Below, one piece after another: positions 1-7,305 of a stretch of DNA of 12,011 nt. A program made the position numbers and the translations under genes. This stretch comes from Candidatus Saccharimonadota bacterium (lineage in GTDB: Bacteria > Patescibacteriota > Saccharimonadia > UBA4664). The first letter of the stretch is position 1; every line of letters starts with the position of its first letter. The DNA lies in NCBI GenBank assembly GCA_029237755.1, contig JAQZBT010000072.1, positions 1 through 12,011 of the forward strand. Direction: 5' to 3'. The notes below the pieces were generated by a model that saw only the letters and a program-made list of their open reading frames with translations, was not told the origin of the DNA and made no database searches.

Positions 1-75
1 GGTTGGCTGGCCGTGATTGTATCAGTCGTCATATTATTGCTCGGAAAACTTCCGCGGAAGCGTAAGCTAAAGTAG
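1..75 (+). CDS. C-terminal end of a membrane protein (partial)
   Basis: An open frame runs from the window edge to a TAG at 73-75. The 24 visible residues form one hydrophobic segment (GWLAVIVSVVILLLG) followed by a strongly basic tail (KLPRKRKLK). This is the usual look of a last transmembrane helix with a cytoplasmic positive end. The rest of the gene is outside the window, so no family can be named. The gene runs toward the bidirectional terminator at 123-166. That this frame is coding is inferred from the helix-plus-basic-tail pattern and the position of the terminator; it is too short for certainty. Confidence 0.5.
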   Translation, partial: GWLAVIVSVVILLLGKLPRKRKLK

Positions 76-100
76 GAAGACAGCGCTAGCCGAACCAATG

Positions 101-127
101 GTGTTCGAATCCCGAGAATCATTACCA
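101..127 (+). other. tRNA 3'-end-like remnant
   Basis: The plus strand here reads like the T-arm and CCA end of a tRNA: GTTCGAATCCC at 103-113, and ACCA at 124-127. It aligns, with one extra base, to the 3' end of the minus-strand tRNA-Glu just downstream. The T-stem does not pair, there is one base too many between T-loop and CCA, and no matching 5' half is present because a coding frame ends at 75. It is therefore not a working tRNA. It could be an inverted partial copy of the tRNA-Glu end, a decayed tRNA, or chance similarity. Confidence 0.3.
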
Positions 128-166
128 AAGAAAAGCCCTCACTTGCGTGAGGGCTTTTCTTTGGTA
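123..166. terminator. bidirectional intrinsic terminator, perfect 20-bp stem
   Basis: Positions 123-142 and 147-166 are exact reverse complements around a TTGC loop. The core is GC-rich (GCCCTCAC/GTGAGGGC) and is flanked by A-rich and T-rich runs, so it can terminate on both strands: for the membrane protein ending at 75 and for tRNA-Glu on the minus strand. The outer base pairs use the encoded ACCA end of the tRNA (162-165), so the hairpin begins inside the mature tRNA sequence. Confidence 0.85.
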
Positions 167-236
167 GTCCCAAGGGGATTCGAACCCCTGTTACCGGCGT
201 GAGAGGCCAGCGTCCTAACCGCTAGACGATGGGACC
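162..236 (-). tRNA. tRNA-Glu (anticodon CUC)
   Basis: Read on the minus strand, this folds into a complete 75-nt cloverleaf. The acceptor GGTCCCA pairs with TGGGACT, with a G-U at pair 1-72. A D-arm is present. The anticodon stem CTGGC/GCCGG holds loop CTCTCAC, which gives anticodon CUC for GAG codons. A T-arm with TTCGAAT follows, then discriminator A and an encoded CCA. A terminator hairpin follows directly and overlaps the CCA end. A weak promoter can be seen about 60 bases upstream on the same strand. Confidence 0.95.
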
Positions 237-298
237 GCGAGAGAGGAACGACACTCGTGCTTGCACGATGTGGCGCTTCCGAGCGAGCGGTCACATAC

Positions 299-325
299 AT
301 AGTATGGGACCGAGCGGTATTTCAA
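299..325 (-). promoter_or_regulatory. possible promoter of tRNA-Glu
   Basis: On the minus strand TTGAAA (320-325) and TACTAT (299-304) resemble -35 and -10 boxes, with a short 15-nt spacer. A transcript would start about 55 bases before the tRNA 5' end. The boxes are imperfect and the spacer is suboptimal, so this is tentative. Confidence 0.3.
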
Positions 326-473
326 AACCATACGAATATAACAGCAAACATGCCGTTTGTCCACCCTCCCAACCTTGCGCCGGACCCGGCGACGGCTCAT
401 ACTAAACGTAAGCATAATTCCGTGAGGGACGGTCGCAGCAATTGGTGTGATTCCAGATCAAAGGTCGCGCAGC

Positions 474-2351
474 ATGAGGATTCTTGCAGCCGTCCAGGCC
501 ATTATCAGTGGGTTGGTCGCTGTGGTGATTTTTGCGCGTTTTGGCTTCGCCGTCACAGATCCCAACGCTGTTAACGCCTCTTTTGCCGCCGGAATTCTGG
601 GCACCCTGGGCCTGGTCTACTACCTCACTCTGCATCAGGTTTTCTCCCGCTACCGCCTGGCCCTGTCCACTCTCATTCTGACCATTATCACGGCCCTCAA
701 CATTATTCTGGTCGTGGCCTCGACCGGCGGGCTCGATTCGCCGTACTACTCACTGTGGCTGCTCGCCATCGTTGTCGCCGGCATCTTCGGCCGCTATGAA
801 ACCATCTCGGTCCTCGCCATCACGCTCATCTACTACGCCTACGCGCTCTTCTCCAAAGGCATCTCGACAGCCTATTTTGAAGACCACATGATTCAGCTTG
901 GCATCACGCTACTCGCCGCCGCTCTGGCCGAATGGGTCCACACCCGCAACCGCAAAGCCACTGCCGCCAATACCAGGTTAGCCTCACTCTCGGGTCAACT
1001 CTCGGCCGAGCAGCTCAAAGCCGAAGCCATCATGTCGAGCATCGGCGAAGGCGTCATGGTGGTCGATACCGGCCGCAAGGTCCAGCTCTTCAACAAAGCT
1101 GCCCAAGAGCTCAGCGGTTGGGACGAATCGAGCGCCCAAAACATTGATCTCGACTTGGTACTGCAACTCAAGACCGCCGAGGACCAGCCGGTCGCCCAGG
1201 GCGCCGACCCCTTCAGCGAAGCCTGGAAGACGGGCAAGACCGTCGTTAACGATAACCTCTTCATGACCACCCGGGCCGGGCGTAAAGTCCAGCTCGCTAT
1301 CACCGTTTCGCCGGTATTTGACGACAAGCAGCAACCAAACGGCGCCATTGCGCTGTTCCGCGACGTCAGTAAAGAAAAAGAGGTAGAGCGCGAGAAAGAG
1401 GAGTTCGTCAGCACCGCTTCGCACGAGATGCGTACGCCCGTAGCGGCCATCGAAGGCTACCTGTCGCTCGCCATGAATCCCAACGTTGCCACCATTGATG
1501 AGCGCGCCAAGAAGTACCTCGACAAGGCGCACGAAGCGATCCAACACCTGGGCGACCTGTTCAAGGACCTGCTCAGCGTCACCAAAGCCGAAGAAGGCAA
1601 GCTCGAATCGGGACGTGAAGCCGTAAACCTGGCCAAACTCCTGCAGGGCGCGACGGACGATATGCAGGTGCTGGCCAGAAAGAAGAACCTCACCTTGGTC
1701 TACCAGATTGGAGGCGGCACCGGTAAGGCTATCGCGCCGCTCTACTATGTCGCCGCCAACCCCGAGCGCCTGCGCGAAGTGGTAATGAACCTGATCGACA
1801 ACGGCATCAAGTTTACCGCCCAAGGCGGCCTCAAGGTCGTACTGGAAGGAAACGATAAGGAAGTGATTGTCTCGGTTTCCGACACGGGCCTGGGCATCGC
1901 CGCCGAAGACATTCCGCACCTGTTCCAGAAGTTTTATCGCATCGACTCGACCGACACCCGCACCATCGGCGGTACCGGTCTTGGTCTCTATCTCTGCCGC
2001 CGGGTAATCGAGCTCTTCAACGGTCGCATCTGGATCGAATCGAAGCTGGGTGAGGGCAGTACGTTCAAATTCTCGCTGCCGCGCCTCAGCCAAGACGAAG
2101 TGAGTCGCATGGAGGCCGCCGCAGCTTCCGCCAATTCCGGCCCTGGAACATCCCAAGCTACAGCCGGCGCCGTCGTCCAACCTACACCTGATGCTCCACC
2201 AGCCGATGCTCCTATGCCGGTACCAACTCCGCTCGTAGCTGAACCTGTACCAGGCCAGGATGATGGATCAGCTGCACCCCAGGCTTCGCCGGCCCCCGCC
2301 ACCCCCGCGCACGACGCTGTTTCAATTCCGCTGCGACGCAGAGTACAATGA
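474..2351 (+). CDS. membrane PAS-domain sensor histidine kinase
   Basis: This is a sensor kinase that autophosphorylates on histidine and passes the phosphate to a response regulator, very probably the receiver encoded next. From ATG 474 (625 aa) it has six hydrophobic segments within residues 1-160, a PAS domain at about 180-300, and a HisKA domain with SHEMRTP (His317). An HATPase domain follows with N-box NLIDNGIKF (439-447), G1 DTGLGI (470), F-box LFQKFYRID and G2 GGTGLGL (499). A Pro/Ala-rich tail of about 75 residues ends in a basic SIPLRRRVQ. I chose ATG 474 because AAAGG (460-464) lies nine bases upstream; GTG 447 in the same frame is possible but lacks a well-placed ribosome site. 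All catalytic boxes are intact. The stimulus is unknown. The low-complexity tail is unusual and of unknown role. Confidence 0.93.
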   Translation: MRILAAVQAIISGLVAVVIFARFGFAVTDPNAVNASFAAGILGTLGLVYYLTLHQVFSRYRLALSTLILTIITALNIILVVASTGGLDSPYYSLWLLAIVVAGIFGRYETISVLAITLIYYAYALFSKGISTAYFEDHMIQLGITLLAAALAEWVHTRNRKATAANTRLASLSGQLSAEQLKAEAIMSSIGEGVMVVDTGRKVQLFNKAAQELSGWDESSAQNIDLDLVLQLKTAEDQPVAQGADPFSEAWKTGKTVVNDNLFMTTRAGRKVQLAITVSPVFDDKQQPNGAIALFRDVSKEKEVEREKEEFVSTASHEMRTPVAAIEGYLSLAMNPNVATIDERAKKYLDKAHEAIQHLGDLFKDLLSVTKAEEGKLESGREAVNLAKLLQGATDDMQVLARKKNLTLVYQIGGGTGKAIAPLYYVAANPERLREVVMNLIDNGIKFTAQGGLKVVLEGNDKEVIVSVSDTGLGIAAEDIPHLFQKFYRIDSTDTRTIGGTGLGLYLCRRVIELFNGRIWIESKLGEGSTFKFSLPRLSQDEVSRMEAAAASANSGPGTSQATAGAVVQPTPDAPPADAPMPVPTPLVAEPVPGQDDGSAAPQASPAPATPAHDAVSIPLRRRVQ

Positions 2352-2409
2352 GCTCTAGCGACCGGCTCATTTGCAAGCACAAACCGGTTACGATAACATA
2401 AGGCTAAGT

Positions 2410-2784
2410 ATGGCAAAAATTCTGTTAGTCGAAGACGATGTAAACCTGCGCGAGATCTACTCCGCCCGGTTTGCTGCCGAGTCATACCAGGTAATTACGG
2501 CGTCCGACGGCGAAGAGGCCCTGGCCACCGCCGTACGCGAACGTCCCGACCTCATCGTCCTGGACGTGATGATGCCGAAGATTTCCGGCTTCGATGTCCT
2601 GGACATCCTCCGTTCCACGCCCGAGACCAAAGAGACCAAGGTCATCATGATGACTGCCCTGAGCCAGGACACTGACCGCCAGCGCGGTGAGTCACTGGGT
2701 GTAAATAAGTACTTGATCAAGTCACAAGTCACGCTCGAAGACGTCGTAAACGCCGTCAAGGAAGAGCTCAGCCCCGCAGCCTAA
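2410..2784 (+). CDS. single-domain CheY-like response regulator
   Basis: This 124-residue protein is a receiver domain and nothing else. It has the acidic pocket E8-D9-D10, the phosphoacceptor D52 in LIVLDVMMP, T82 in MMTAL and K104 in YLIKS. It has no DNA-binding or enzymatic output domain, so it probably acts by protein contact or as a phosphorelay intermediate. It starts 58 bases after the kinase with no terminator between, which makes it the likely partner. ATG 2410 is preferred over an in-frame TTG at 2371 because TAAGG (2399-2403) sits six bases before it and the protein then begins exactly at the first receiver strand (AKILLVEDD). A strong terminator follows, so kinase and regulator form a two-gene operon. 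Confidence 0.93.
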   Translation: MAKILLVEDDVNLREIYSARFAAESYQVITASDGEEALATAVRERPDLIVLDVMMPKISGFDVLDILRSTPETKETKVIMMTALSQDTDRQRGESLGVNKYLIKSQVTLEDVVNAVKEELSPAA

Positions 2785-2803
2785 CCTGTTTGAACGTAAG
2801 TGC

Positions 2804-2834
2804 CAAAAAGCCTGCCAAACTGGCAGGCTTTTTG
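2804..2834 (+). terminator. intrinsic terminator after the two-component operon
   Basis: Arms AAAAAGCCTGCCA (2805-2817) and TGGCAGGCTTTTT (2821-2833) are perfectly complementary around a 3-nt loop, with one further C-G pair outside. The T-run at the 3' side makes this a standard rho-independent terminator. It lies 20 bases after the response regulator stop. Confidence 0.9.
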
Positions 2835-2910
2835 CATGTTTTGCCAAAGTTCCAACACCTAAGCTCGAGTAACATACTGGTCACGATAGATGTGAGAGGA
2901 GGGGACACAT

Positions 2911-3195
2911 ATGGCCCGCACTACCAAACGTGATGAGCAGGACAACTTCTACGAGGCTATGCCGGCAACGGCCGACCAATTCCGCACCTGGGAGTCGGCT
3001 GAAGAGGATCCGCAGCCGGAGCTGTCAGACAAAGAGCAGCTCACGATCGACGACACGAAGACGACCGCCATTATTACGCTCATTTTGACGGCCGTAGTAG
3101 CCGTCGGTCTGGCGCTGCTTTTCCTGCGCGGACTGGAGATCATCAAGGGCGCCGCTCCCGCCGGCTCCGGTACCAACACGCAGCAACAGCGCTAG
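2911..3195 (+). CDS. small single-pass membrane protein, function unknown
   Basis: This is a 94-residue protein with a charged, mostly acidic N-terminal part (residues 1-50), one hydrophobic helix at about 51-73 (TTAIITLILTAVVAVGLALL), and a short polar Ala/Gly/Gln-rich end. I do not recognise a family. The start is well supported: GGAGGGG (2896-2902) precedes ATG 2911 by eight bases and is one of the strongest ribosome sites in the window. It stands alone between the terminator of the two-component operon and the scpA promoter. The acidic, proline-containing N-terminus is probably cytoplasmic given the arginine just after the helix, but the topology is not clear. It may be a small accessory or scaffold protein; no function can be assigned. 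Confidence 0.75.
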   Translation: MARTTKRDEQDNFYEAMPATADQFRTWESAEEDPQPELSDKEQLTIDDTKTTAIITLILTAVVAVGLALLFLRGLEIIKGAAPAGSGTNTQQQR

Positions 3196-3242
3196 CATAG
3201 TTAATACTTAGTAGGCACTCAGTATTTAAAGCGTGAGCGAAT

Positions 3243-3251
3243 TGTTACAAT
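3243..3251 (+). promoter_or_regulatory. extended -10 promoter of the scpA-pth operon
   Basis: TGT followed by TACAAT (3246-3251) matches the extended -10 pattern TGnTATAAT with one mismatch. No good -35 is visible at 17 bases, which is common for extended -10 promoters. Transcription would start near 3258-3259, about 17 bases before the scpA ATG, and at an ATG that opens a six-codon frame. Confidence 0.5.
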
Positions 3252-3275
3252 AGGGTCAATGGCAGTGGATGTGAT

Positions 3276-3965
3276 ATGACCCATACTGTAGCGGTGGAAC
3301 AGTTCGAGGGACCGCTAGGCATCCTTCTTGACCTGGTCGAGAAGGGTCGCTTGGAAGTGACCGACATATCTGTGGCGGAGATCACTGCCGGCTACCTCGA
3401 CCGCATTAAACAGCTCGACGACCGCAGCCCCGAAGAGCTGGCGGATTTCGTGCAGCTCGGAGCCCGTTTGCTCTACATCAAGAGTCTGGCGCTGCTTCCG
3501 AGATCTTCAGATACTGAGCAGGTCGAAGAACTGCGGCAACTCAATATCGAGTTGGCCGAGTACCGTCAGATGCAAACGGCCGCCCGGGAGCTAGCTCGCC
3601 GGACTTCCGCCCGGAGCTTCCAGCGCACCGCTACGGAGCGCCTGTCCACATCCGAGTTGCCCCTGCCGTCACTGGATCTAACAGAACTGTCAGCTGCTTT
3701 CACGCGGGCCCTCAAACGCATGGAGCCAGCACCGGCGCGGGCGGTCATAAAGTCACATACCAGCATCGAGACCGTTATCACCCGCATCAAGCGGCGCCTG
3801 GATGATGGCAGTTTCGGTTTGCAGGAACTGCTCGACAGCTGCCGCGACCGTTTCGAAGTTGTAGTCACATTCCTGGCCCTGCTCGAGCTGGTGCGCGACG
3901 ATTCGGTGCGCGTTGTCCAGGCGGGCCAGTTTGACCCGATTATGGTGGAGGCGTCCGGTGCCTAA
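3276..3965 (+). CDS. scpA: segregation and condensation protein A (kleisin)
   Basis: ScpA is the kleisin that bridges the two heads of the SMC dimer and, with ScpB, forms the condensin that compacts and separates chromosomes. The 229-residue protein shows the family N-terminus EQFEGPLGILLDLVEKG (8-24), then DISVAEITAGYL, the ARLLYIKSLALLP helix, and a C-terminal winged helix from about residue 155 (ELLDSCRDRFEVVVTFLALLELVR). Length and order match ScpA. ATG 3276 has only a weak purine stretch (GTGGA) upstream; a six-codon frame (3259-3279) overlaps it as ATGA, so coupling may help initiation. The end overlaps the scpB start by eight bases. The smc gene is not in the window. Confidence 0.93.
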   Translation: MTHTVAVEQFEGPLGILLDLVEKGRLEVTDISVAEITAGYLDRIKQLDDRSPEELADFVQLGARLLYIKSLALLPRSSDTEQVEELRQLNIELAEYRQMQTAARELARRTSARSFQRTATERLSTSELPLPSLDLTELSAAFTRALKRMEPAPARAVIKSHTSIETVITRIKRRLDDGSFGLQELLDSCRDRFEVVVTFLALLELVRDDSVRVVQAGQFDPIMVEASGA

Positions 3966-4411
3966 GTTGGATCTGGCCCAGCGTCTGCAGGCAGTCCTGT
4001 TTGTAGCGCCCAATCCCGCTACCGTGGAACAGCTCGCCACGGCTACCGAGACCACTGCCAAGGAGGTCAAGGCAGCCCTCGGCGAGCTGTCAAAATCGCT
4101 CGGATCAACCGGCATGCGCCTGACCGAGCTCGACGGCCAGTACCGCTTGGTGACCGCACCGGAAGCCGCCGATGACGTCCGCCGCTTCCTGCAGGAGGAG
4201 GCCAACTCCGACAATTGATCGCATTCGCGGTGTCTCATCGGACACCATGGTGCGCAACCTCCTGGCCCGCGACCTGATCTCAGAAGCCGGTAAGAGCTCT
4301 GAGCCGGGCCGTCCGGTTCTCTACGCCATCAGCCACACCTTCCTTCAGCATTTCGGCCTCGCCAGTCTTCAGGATCTGCCTCCTGTACCGGAATCCACCG
4401 ATGCGGATTAA
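3958..4411 (+). pseudogene. scpB: segregation and condensation protein B, disrupted by deletion and frameshift
   Basis: ScpB normally pairs with ScpA in the SMC condensin complex and has two winged-helix domains. Frame one starts at GTG 3958, six bases after a GGTGGAGG site and overlapping scpA. It encodes the first domain (KLDLAQRLQAVLFVAPNP through YRLVTAPEAADDVRRFLQEE) and stops at TGA 4216-4218. The second domain continues in another frame from about 4211 (IDRIRGVSSDTMVRNLLARD through HFGLASLQDLPPVPE) to TAA 4411. Between them the conserved first helix of domain two, which in the family reads roughly ALExLAIVxYxQPxTR, is absent. Loss of about 65 bases between two CCGAC copies would explain both the gap and the frame. 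The gene cannot make a normal ScpB as written. Real decay and assembly error are both possible. Confidence 0.85.
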
Positions 4412-5060
4412 CCAGTACGTGGCGGCGGCCACCGGCTTGTCCCGTCGCCAAGCCGACTCTGCCATCGAGTCCGGGCGCGTCACCGTCGACGGCCATCCGG
4501 CAACGCTGGGCGAAACAGTCGGGGAAGGCGCCGACGTCCTGCTCGACGACCGGCCGGTCCGCCCGCCGCAGGCCCATCGCTACGTCATCCTCAATAAGCC
4601 CGAAGGCTATGTCACCAGCCGCGCGCAGCAGGGGAGTGATCCGACTATCTACGACCTCCTGCCGCCCGAACTACACCGTCTCCGACCGGCCGGCCGCCTA
4701 GACCGCGACTCGAGCGGCCTGATCGTCTTGTCCGACGACGGCCAGTTCATCCACCGTCTGACCCACCCCTCGTTCGATAAATCCAAAGTCTATGAGCTGA
4801 CATTGGCAGTACCGCTCGCTCAAGCCGACCGCCGCCGGCTCGACCGGGGCATCAAGCTCGAGGACGGTATCAGCCGGGTCGAGGTCCGGGCAGTTAAAGG
4901 CAAGCAGGTCACAGTCGCGCTGTCAGAAGGCCGCAACCGCCAACTCCGCCGCACCTTCGGCGCCTTGGGCTACACCATCGAGCGACTGCATCGCAACAGC
5001 ATGGGAGATATTGAAATCGGCGGACTTGCACCTGGGAAATGGCAGGACTTCCGTCCGTGA
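4401..5060 (+). CDS. rluB: rRNA pseudouridine synthase, RsuA/RluB/E/F family
   Basis: This enzyme converts a specific uridine in ribosomal RNA to pseudouridine. The 219-residue protein has an N-terminal S4 RNA-binding domain (MRINQYVAAATGLSRRQADS through VTVDG, 1-31). A linker follows, then the catalytic domain with HRYVILNKPEGYVTS (59-73), GRLDRDSSGL with catalytic Asp101, and the late motif EGRNRQLRR (176-184). The RsuA and RluB subfamilies cannot be separated surely by eye. RluB is suggested by the position beside scpA/scpB, a common pairing in Gram-positive lineages. ATG 4401 overlaps the end of scpB by 11 bases and the gene end overlaps the next start, so translation is probably coupled along the operon. 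Confidence 0.88.
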   Translation: MRINQYVAAATGLSRRQADSAIESGRVTVDGHPATLGETVGEGADVLLDDRPVRPPQAHRYVILNKPEGYVTSRAQQGSDPTIYDLLPPELHRLRPAGRLDRDSSGLIVLSDDGQFIHRLTHPSFDKSKVYELTLAVPLAQADRRRLDRGIKLEDGISRVEVRAVKGKQVTVALSEGRNRQLRRTFGALGYTIERLHRNSMGDIEIGGLAPGKWQDFRP

Positions 5061-5971
5061 AGACACTGATACTCATGGCCATCCTGGCCCTTCAGACCAC
5101 CGGCATCTGGGACCACCTGTCCGAAGCTCACCGCTTCAAGCTCAGCTCTGCCGCCGCGACCCATTCCGCCCCGGCCGAACAGGTCGCCATTGCCCGTCCG
5201 CCCCTTGCGCCGATTCCAGTCCAGGTCGGCACTTCACCGTTGTCGCTCAAATCCGCCAGCGTCCTGGCTATCGACGCCAGCACCGGCACGGTATTGCACG
5301 CCCAGGATCCCGGCGCCCAGCGCCCGATCGCCAGTATCTCGAAGCTCATCACCTGCCTGGTTATACTGTCGCGCCACTCAGTAGACGAGATCGTGACCGT
5401 GCCCAAGCTACCCGAATACATCCAGGGCGCCGAACTATTGGGGCTGGTTGAAGGCGAGAAATACCGACTGGGTGACCTCGTCACAGCCGCACTGGTGCCC
5501 TCCGCCAACGACGCTGCCGACACCCTGGCCATCTACGATTCGGGGTCCGTTTCCAAGTTTGCCGCTCAGATGAATCTCAAGATGAAGCAGTGGGCGATAA
5601 AGGGCACAAACTTCACCAGCCCCTCCGGTCTCAACGAGGACAACAATTACGCCACAGCTCTGTCGTTGGGCAAGATTGCGGGACTTGCATTGACCAACCC
5701 CACCATCCGCGACATGGTGAAGCTTACCAATGCCACGATCTCGAGTCAGACCGGCCGCGTCTTCAACTTCACCAGCACCAATAAGCTCTTGGCTAGTGGG
5801 GCTTTTTATGGTATAAAGACGGGGTACACCCAGATAGCCGGCGAATGTTTCGTCGGCCTTACTCGTATCGACGGCCATGAAGTCATCACCGTCGTTCTGG
5901 GAGCGGAGAACCGTTTCGGCGCTTCGCAGGAACTAGCTAATTGGATCGGATCTAACTGGAAATGGCTGTAA
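5057..5971 (+). CDS. D-alanyl-D-alanine carboxypeptidase (peptidase S11)
   Basis: A penicillin-binding protein that removes the terminal D-alanine from peptidoglycan stem peptides outside the membrane. From GTG 5057 (304 aa) it has a hydrophobic signal segment (KTLILMAILAL) and a spacer of about 45 residues. It carries the three S11 motifs: SISK with catalytic Ser93 and Lys96, SAN at 149-151, and KTG at 254-256 in YGIKTGYTQIAG. The DacA C-terminal beta domain and an amphipathic anchor are absent; the protein ends soon after the catalytic domain (NWIGSNWKWL), so the uncleaved signal segment may be the membrane anchor. GTG 5057 overlaps the previous stop as GTGA and is preferred; ATG 5039 (22-base overlap) and ATG 5075 are in the same frame. 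It overlaps der by 10 bases. Confidence 0.9.
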   Translation: MKTLILMAILALQTTGIWDHLSEAHRFKLSSAAATHSAPAEQVAIARPPLAPIPVQVGTSPLSLKSASVLAIDASTGTVLHAQDPGAQRPIASISKLITCLVILSRHSVDEIVTVPKLPEYIQGAELLGLVEGEKYRLGDLVTAALVPSANDAADTLAIYDSGSVSKFAAQMNLKMKQWAIKGTNFTSPSGLNEDNNYATALSLGKIAGLALTNPTIRDMVKLTNATISSQTGRVFNFTSTNKLLASGAFYGIKTGYTQIAGECFVGLTRIDGHEVITVVLGAENRFGASQELANWIGSNWKWL

Positions 5972-7305
5972 CGCCAATCGTCGCCATCGTCGGGCGGCCA
6001 AATGTAGGTAAATCGAGTCTGTTTAACAGGCTGGTTGGCACGCGCCAAGCCATTACCCATGAGACCGCTCACACCACCCGCAACGCCAACTACGGCTCAG
6101 TCGAATGGGGCGGATACCACTTCACCTTGGTCGACACCGCCGGCCTCTCACGCGAAGGCGGCGAAGTCGAACTGCAGGCTCAGGACCAGATCAAGCAGAT
6201 GGCCTCGACCGCTTCGGTCATCATCGTCACCGTCGACGCCGCCACCATGATCACCGACGAGGACCTGGCCGCCGCCCGCCTCGCGCTCAAGTCCGGCAAG
6301 CCCGTCATCCTCGCCCTCGGCAAGATCGACACGGCCTCCGGCACCGACATCGAGCAATGGCGCCGGCTCGGCATCAGCACCATCATCGGCGTCTCCGCCA
6401 TCCACGGCCGCGGCACCGGCGACCTGCTCGACGCCATTACCTCGCATCTGGAAGCGGTCCCGGCCCCCGAGACCAACCGCCCGCTTAAGCTGGCCCTCAT
6501 TGGCCGTCCCAACGTCGGCAAGTCGAGTCTCATCAACGCTCTCGTGGGCAAACAAAAGACCCTCGTCTCCTCTGTGCCCGGCACGACCCGCGACGTCGCC
6601 TCCGAACTCATCAAATACCATGGCCGCGAGATCGAGCTGCTCGACACCGCCGGCGTCCGCCGCCGCGGCAAGATCGAGAAGGGCGTCGAGAAGTTCTCCG
6701 CTCTGCGCACCCTGTCTGCCATCAACGAAGCCGACATCTGCGTGCTCGTCATGGACGCCGAAGAAGGCCAGGTCGCCGGTGACCTCAACCTAGCCGGCCA
6801 GATCGTCGACGCCGGCAAGGGCCTCATTCTCGCTATGAATAAATGGGACGCCGTCGACAAGGACGACAAGACCCAGGACCGCATGACCGCCCTGCTGCGC
6901 ACCCACTTCCAGTTTGCCTGGTGGGCTCCGCTTATCTACACCTCGGCCGTCCAGGGCCTGCACGTCAACCAGCTTATGGAGCTAGCCGTCCAGATCGAAG
7001 ACCGCCGCCGGACCCAGGTCCCCACCGGTCCCTTCAACCGCCTGGTCGAGAAGCTGGTGGCAAAACAACCCCCGGCCGGCCTCAAGGGCAAGTTGCCCAA
7101 GATCAACTACGGCACCCAGACCGAAATCAATCCGCCCACCTTTACCTTCTTCTGCACCTATCCGGACTTGATCCACTTCAGCTACCGCCGTTATCTGGAA
7201 AACAATATCCGCGACGAATGGGATTTCGCCGGTACCCCCATCCGCCTCGAATTCCGCCACAAGCATGGTGATGATTTAAGATCCAGTCGGAGCAAGAAGA
7301 AATGA
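5962..7305 (+). CDS. der: ribosome biogenesis GTPase Der (EngA)
   Basis: Der is a double GTPase needed for assembly of the large ribosomal subunit. The 447-residue protein has two G domains with identical P-loops GRPNVGKSSL (11-20 and 181-190), G3 motifs DTAG (58-61 and 228-231), and a C-terminal KH-like domain (about 365-447, ending KHGDDLRSSRSKKK). The second G4 is a normal NKWD (293-296). The first G4 reads GKID (120-123) where the family has NKxD, and its switch I region (HETAHTTRNANYG) also departs from the usual PGxTRDR. The first domain may therefore bind or hydrolyse nucleotide differently. The frame is clean and the length is normal. ATG 5962 overlaps the carboxypeptidase end, and the TGA overlaps the pth start as ATGA. 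Confidence 0.95.
   Translation: MAVTPIVAIVGRPNVGKSSLFNRLVGTRQAITHETAHTTRNANYGSVEWGGYHFTLVDTAGLSREGGEVELQAQDQIKQMASTASVIIVTVDAATMITDEDLAAARLALKSGKPVILALGKIDTASGTDIEQWRRLGISTIIGVSAIHGRGTGDLLDAITSHLEAVPAPETNRPLKLALIGRPNVGKSSLINALVGKQKTLVSSVPGTTRDVASELIKYHGREIELLDTAGVRRRGKIEKGVEKFSALRTLSAINEADICVLVMDAEEGQVAGDLNLAGQIVDAGKGLILAMNKWDAVDKDDKTQDRMTALLRTHFQFAWWAPLIYTSAVQGLHVNQLMELAVQIEDRRRTQVPTGPFNRLVEKLVAKQPPAGLKGKLPKINYGTQTEINPPTFTFFCTYPDLIHFSYRRYLENNIRDEWDFAGTPIRLEFRHKHGDDLRSSRSKKK

Noticed and set aside
257..574. Plus-strand frame overlapping the kinase start, with TATAAC seven bases before an internal ATG at 350
   Set aside because: The product is Arg/His/Ser-rich and unnatural, and it overlaps the kinase's first transmembrane helices in another frame.
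984..2180. Long minus-strand open frame opposite the histidine kinase
   Set aside because: It mirrors the kinase codons, has no ribosome site, and its protein lacks recognisable motifs; GC-rich coding DNA often leaves the antisense frame open.
6180..6902. 240-codon minus-strand frame opposite der
   Set aside because: It is the shadow of a strongly biased coding frame, with a low-complexity Arg/Ser/Ala-rich product and no start signals.
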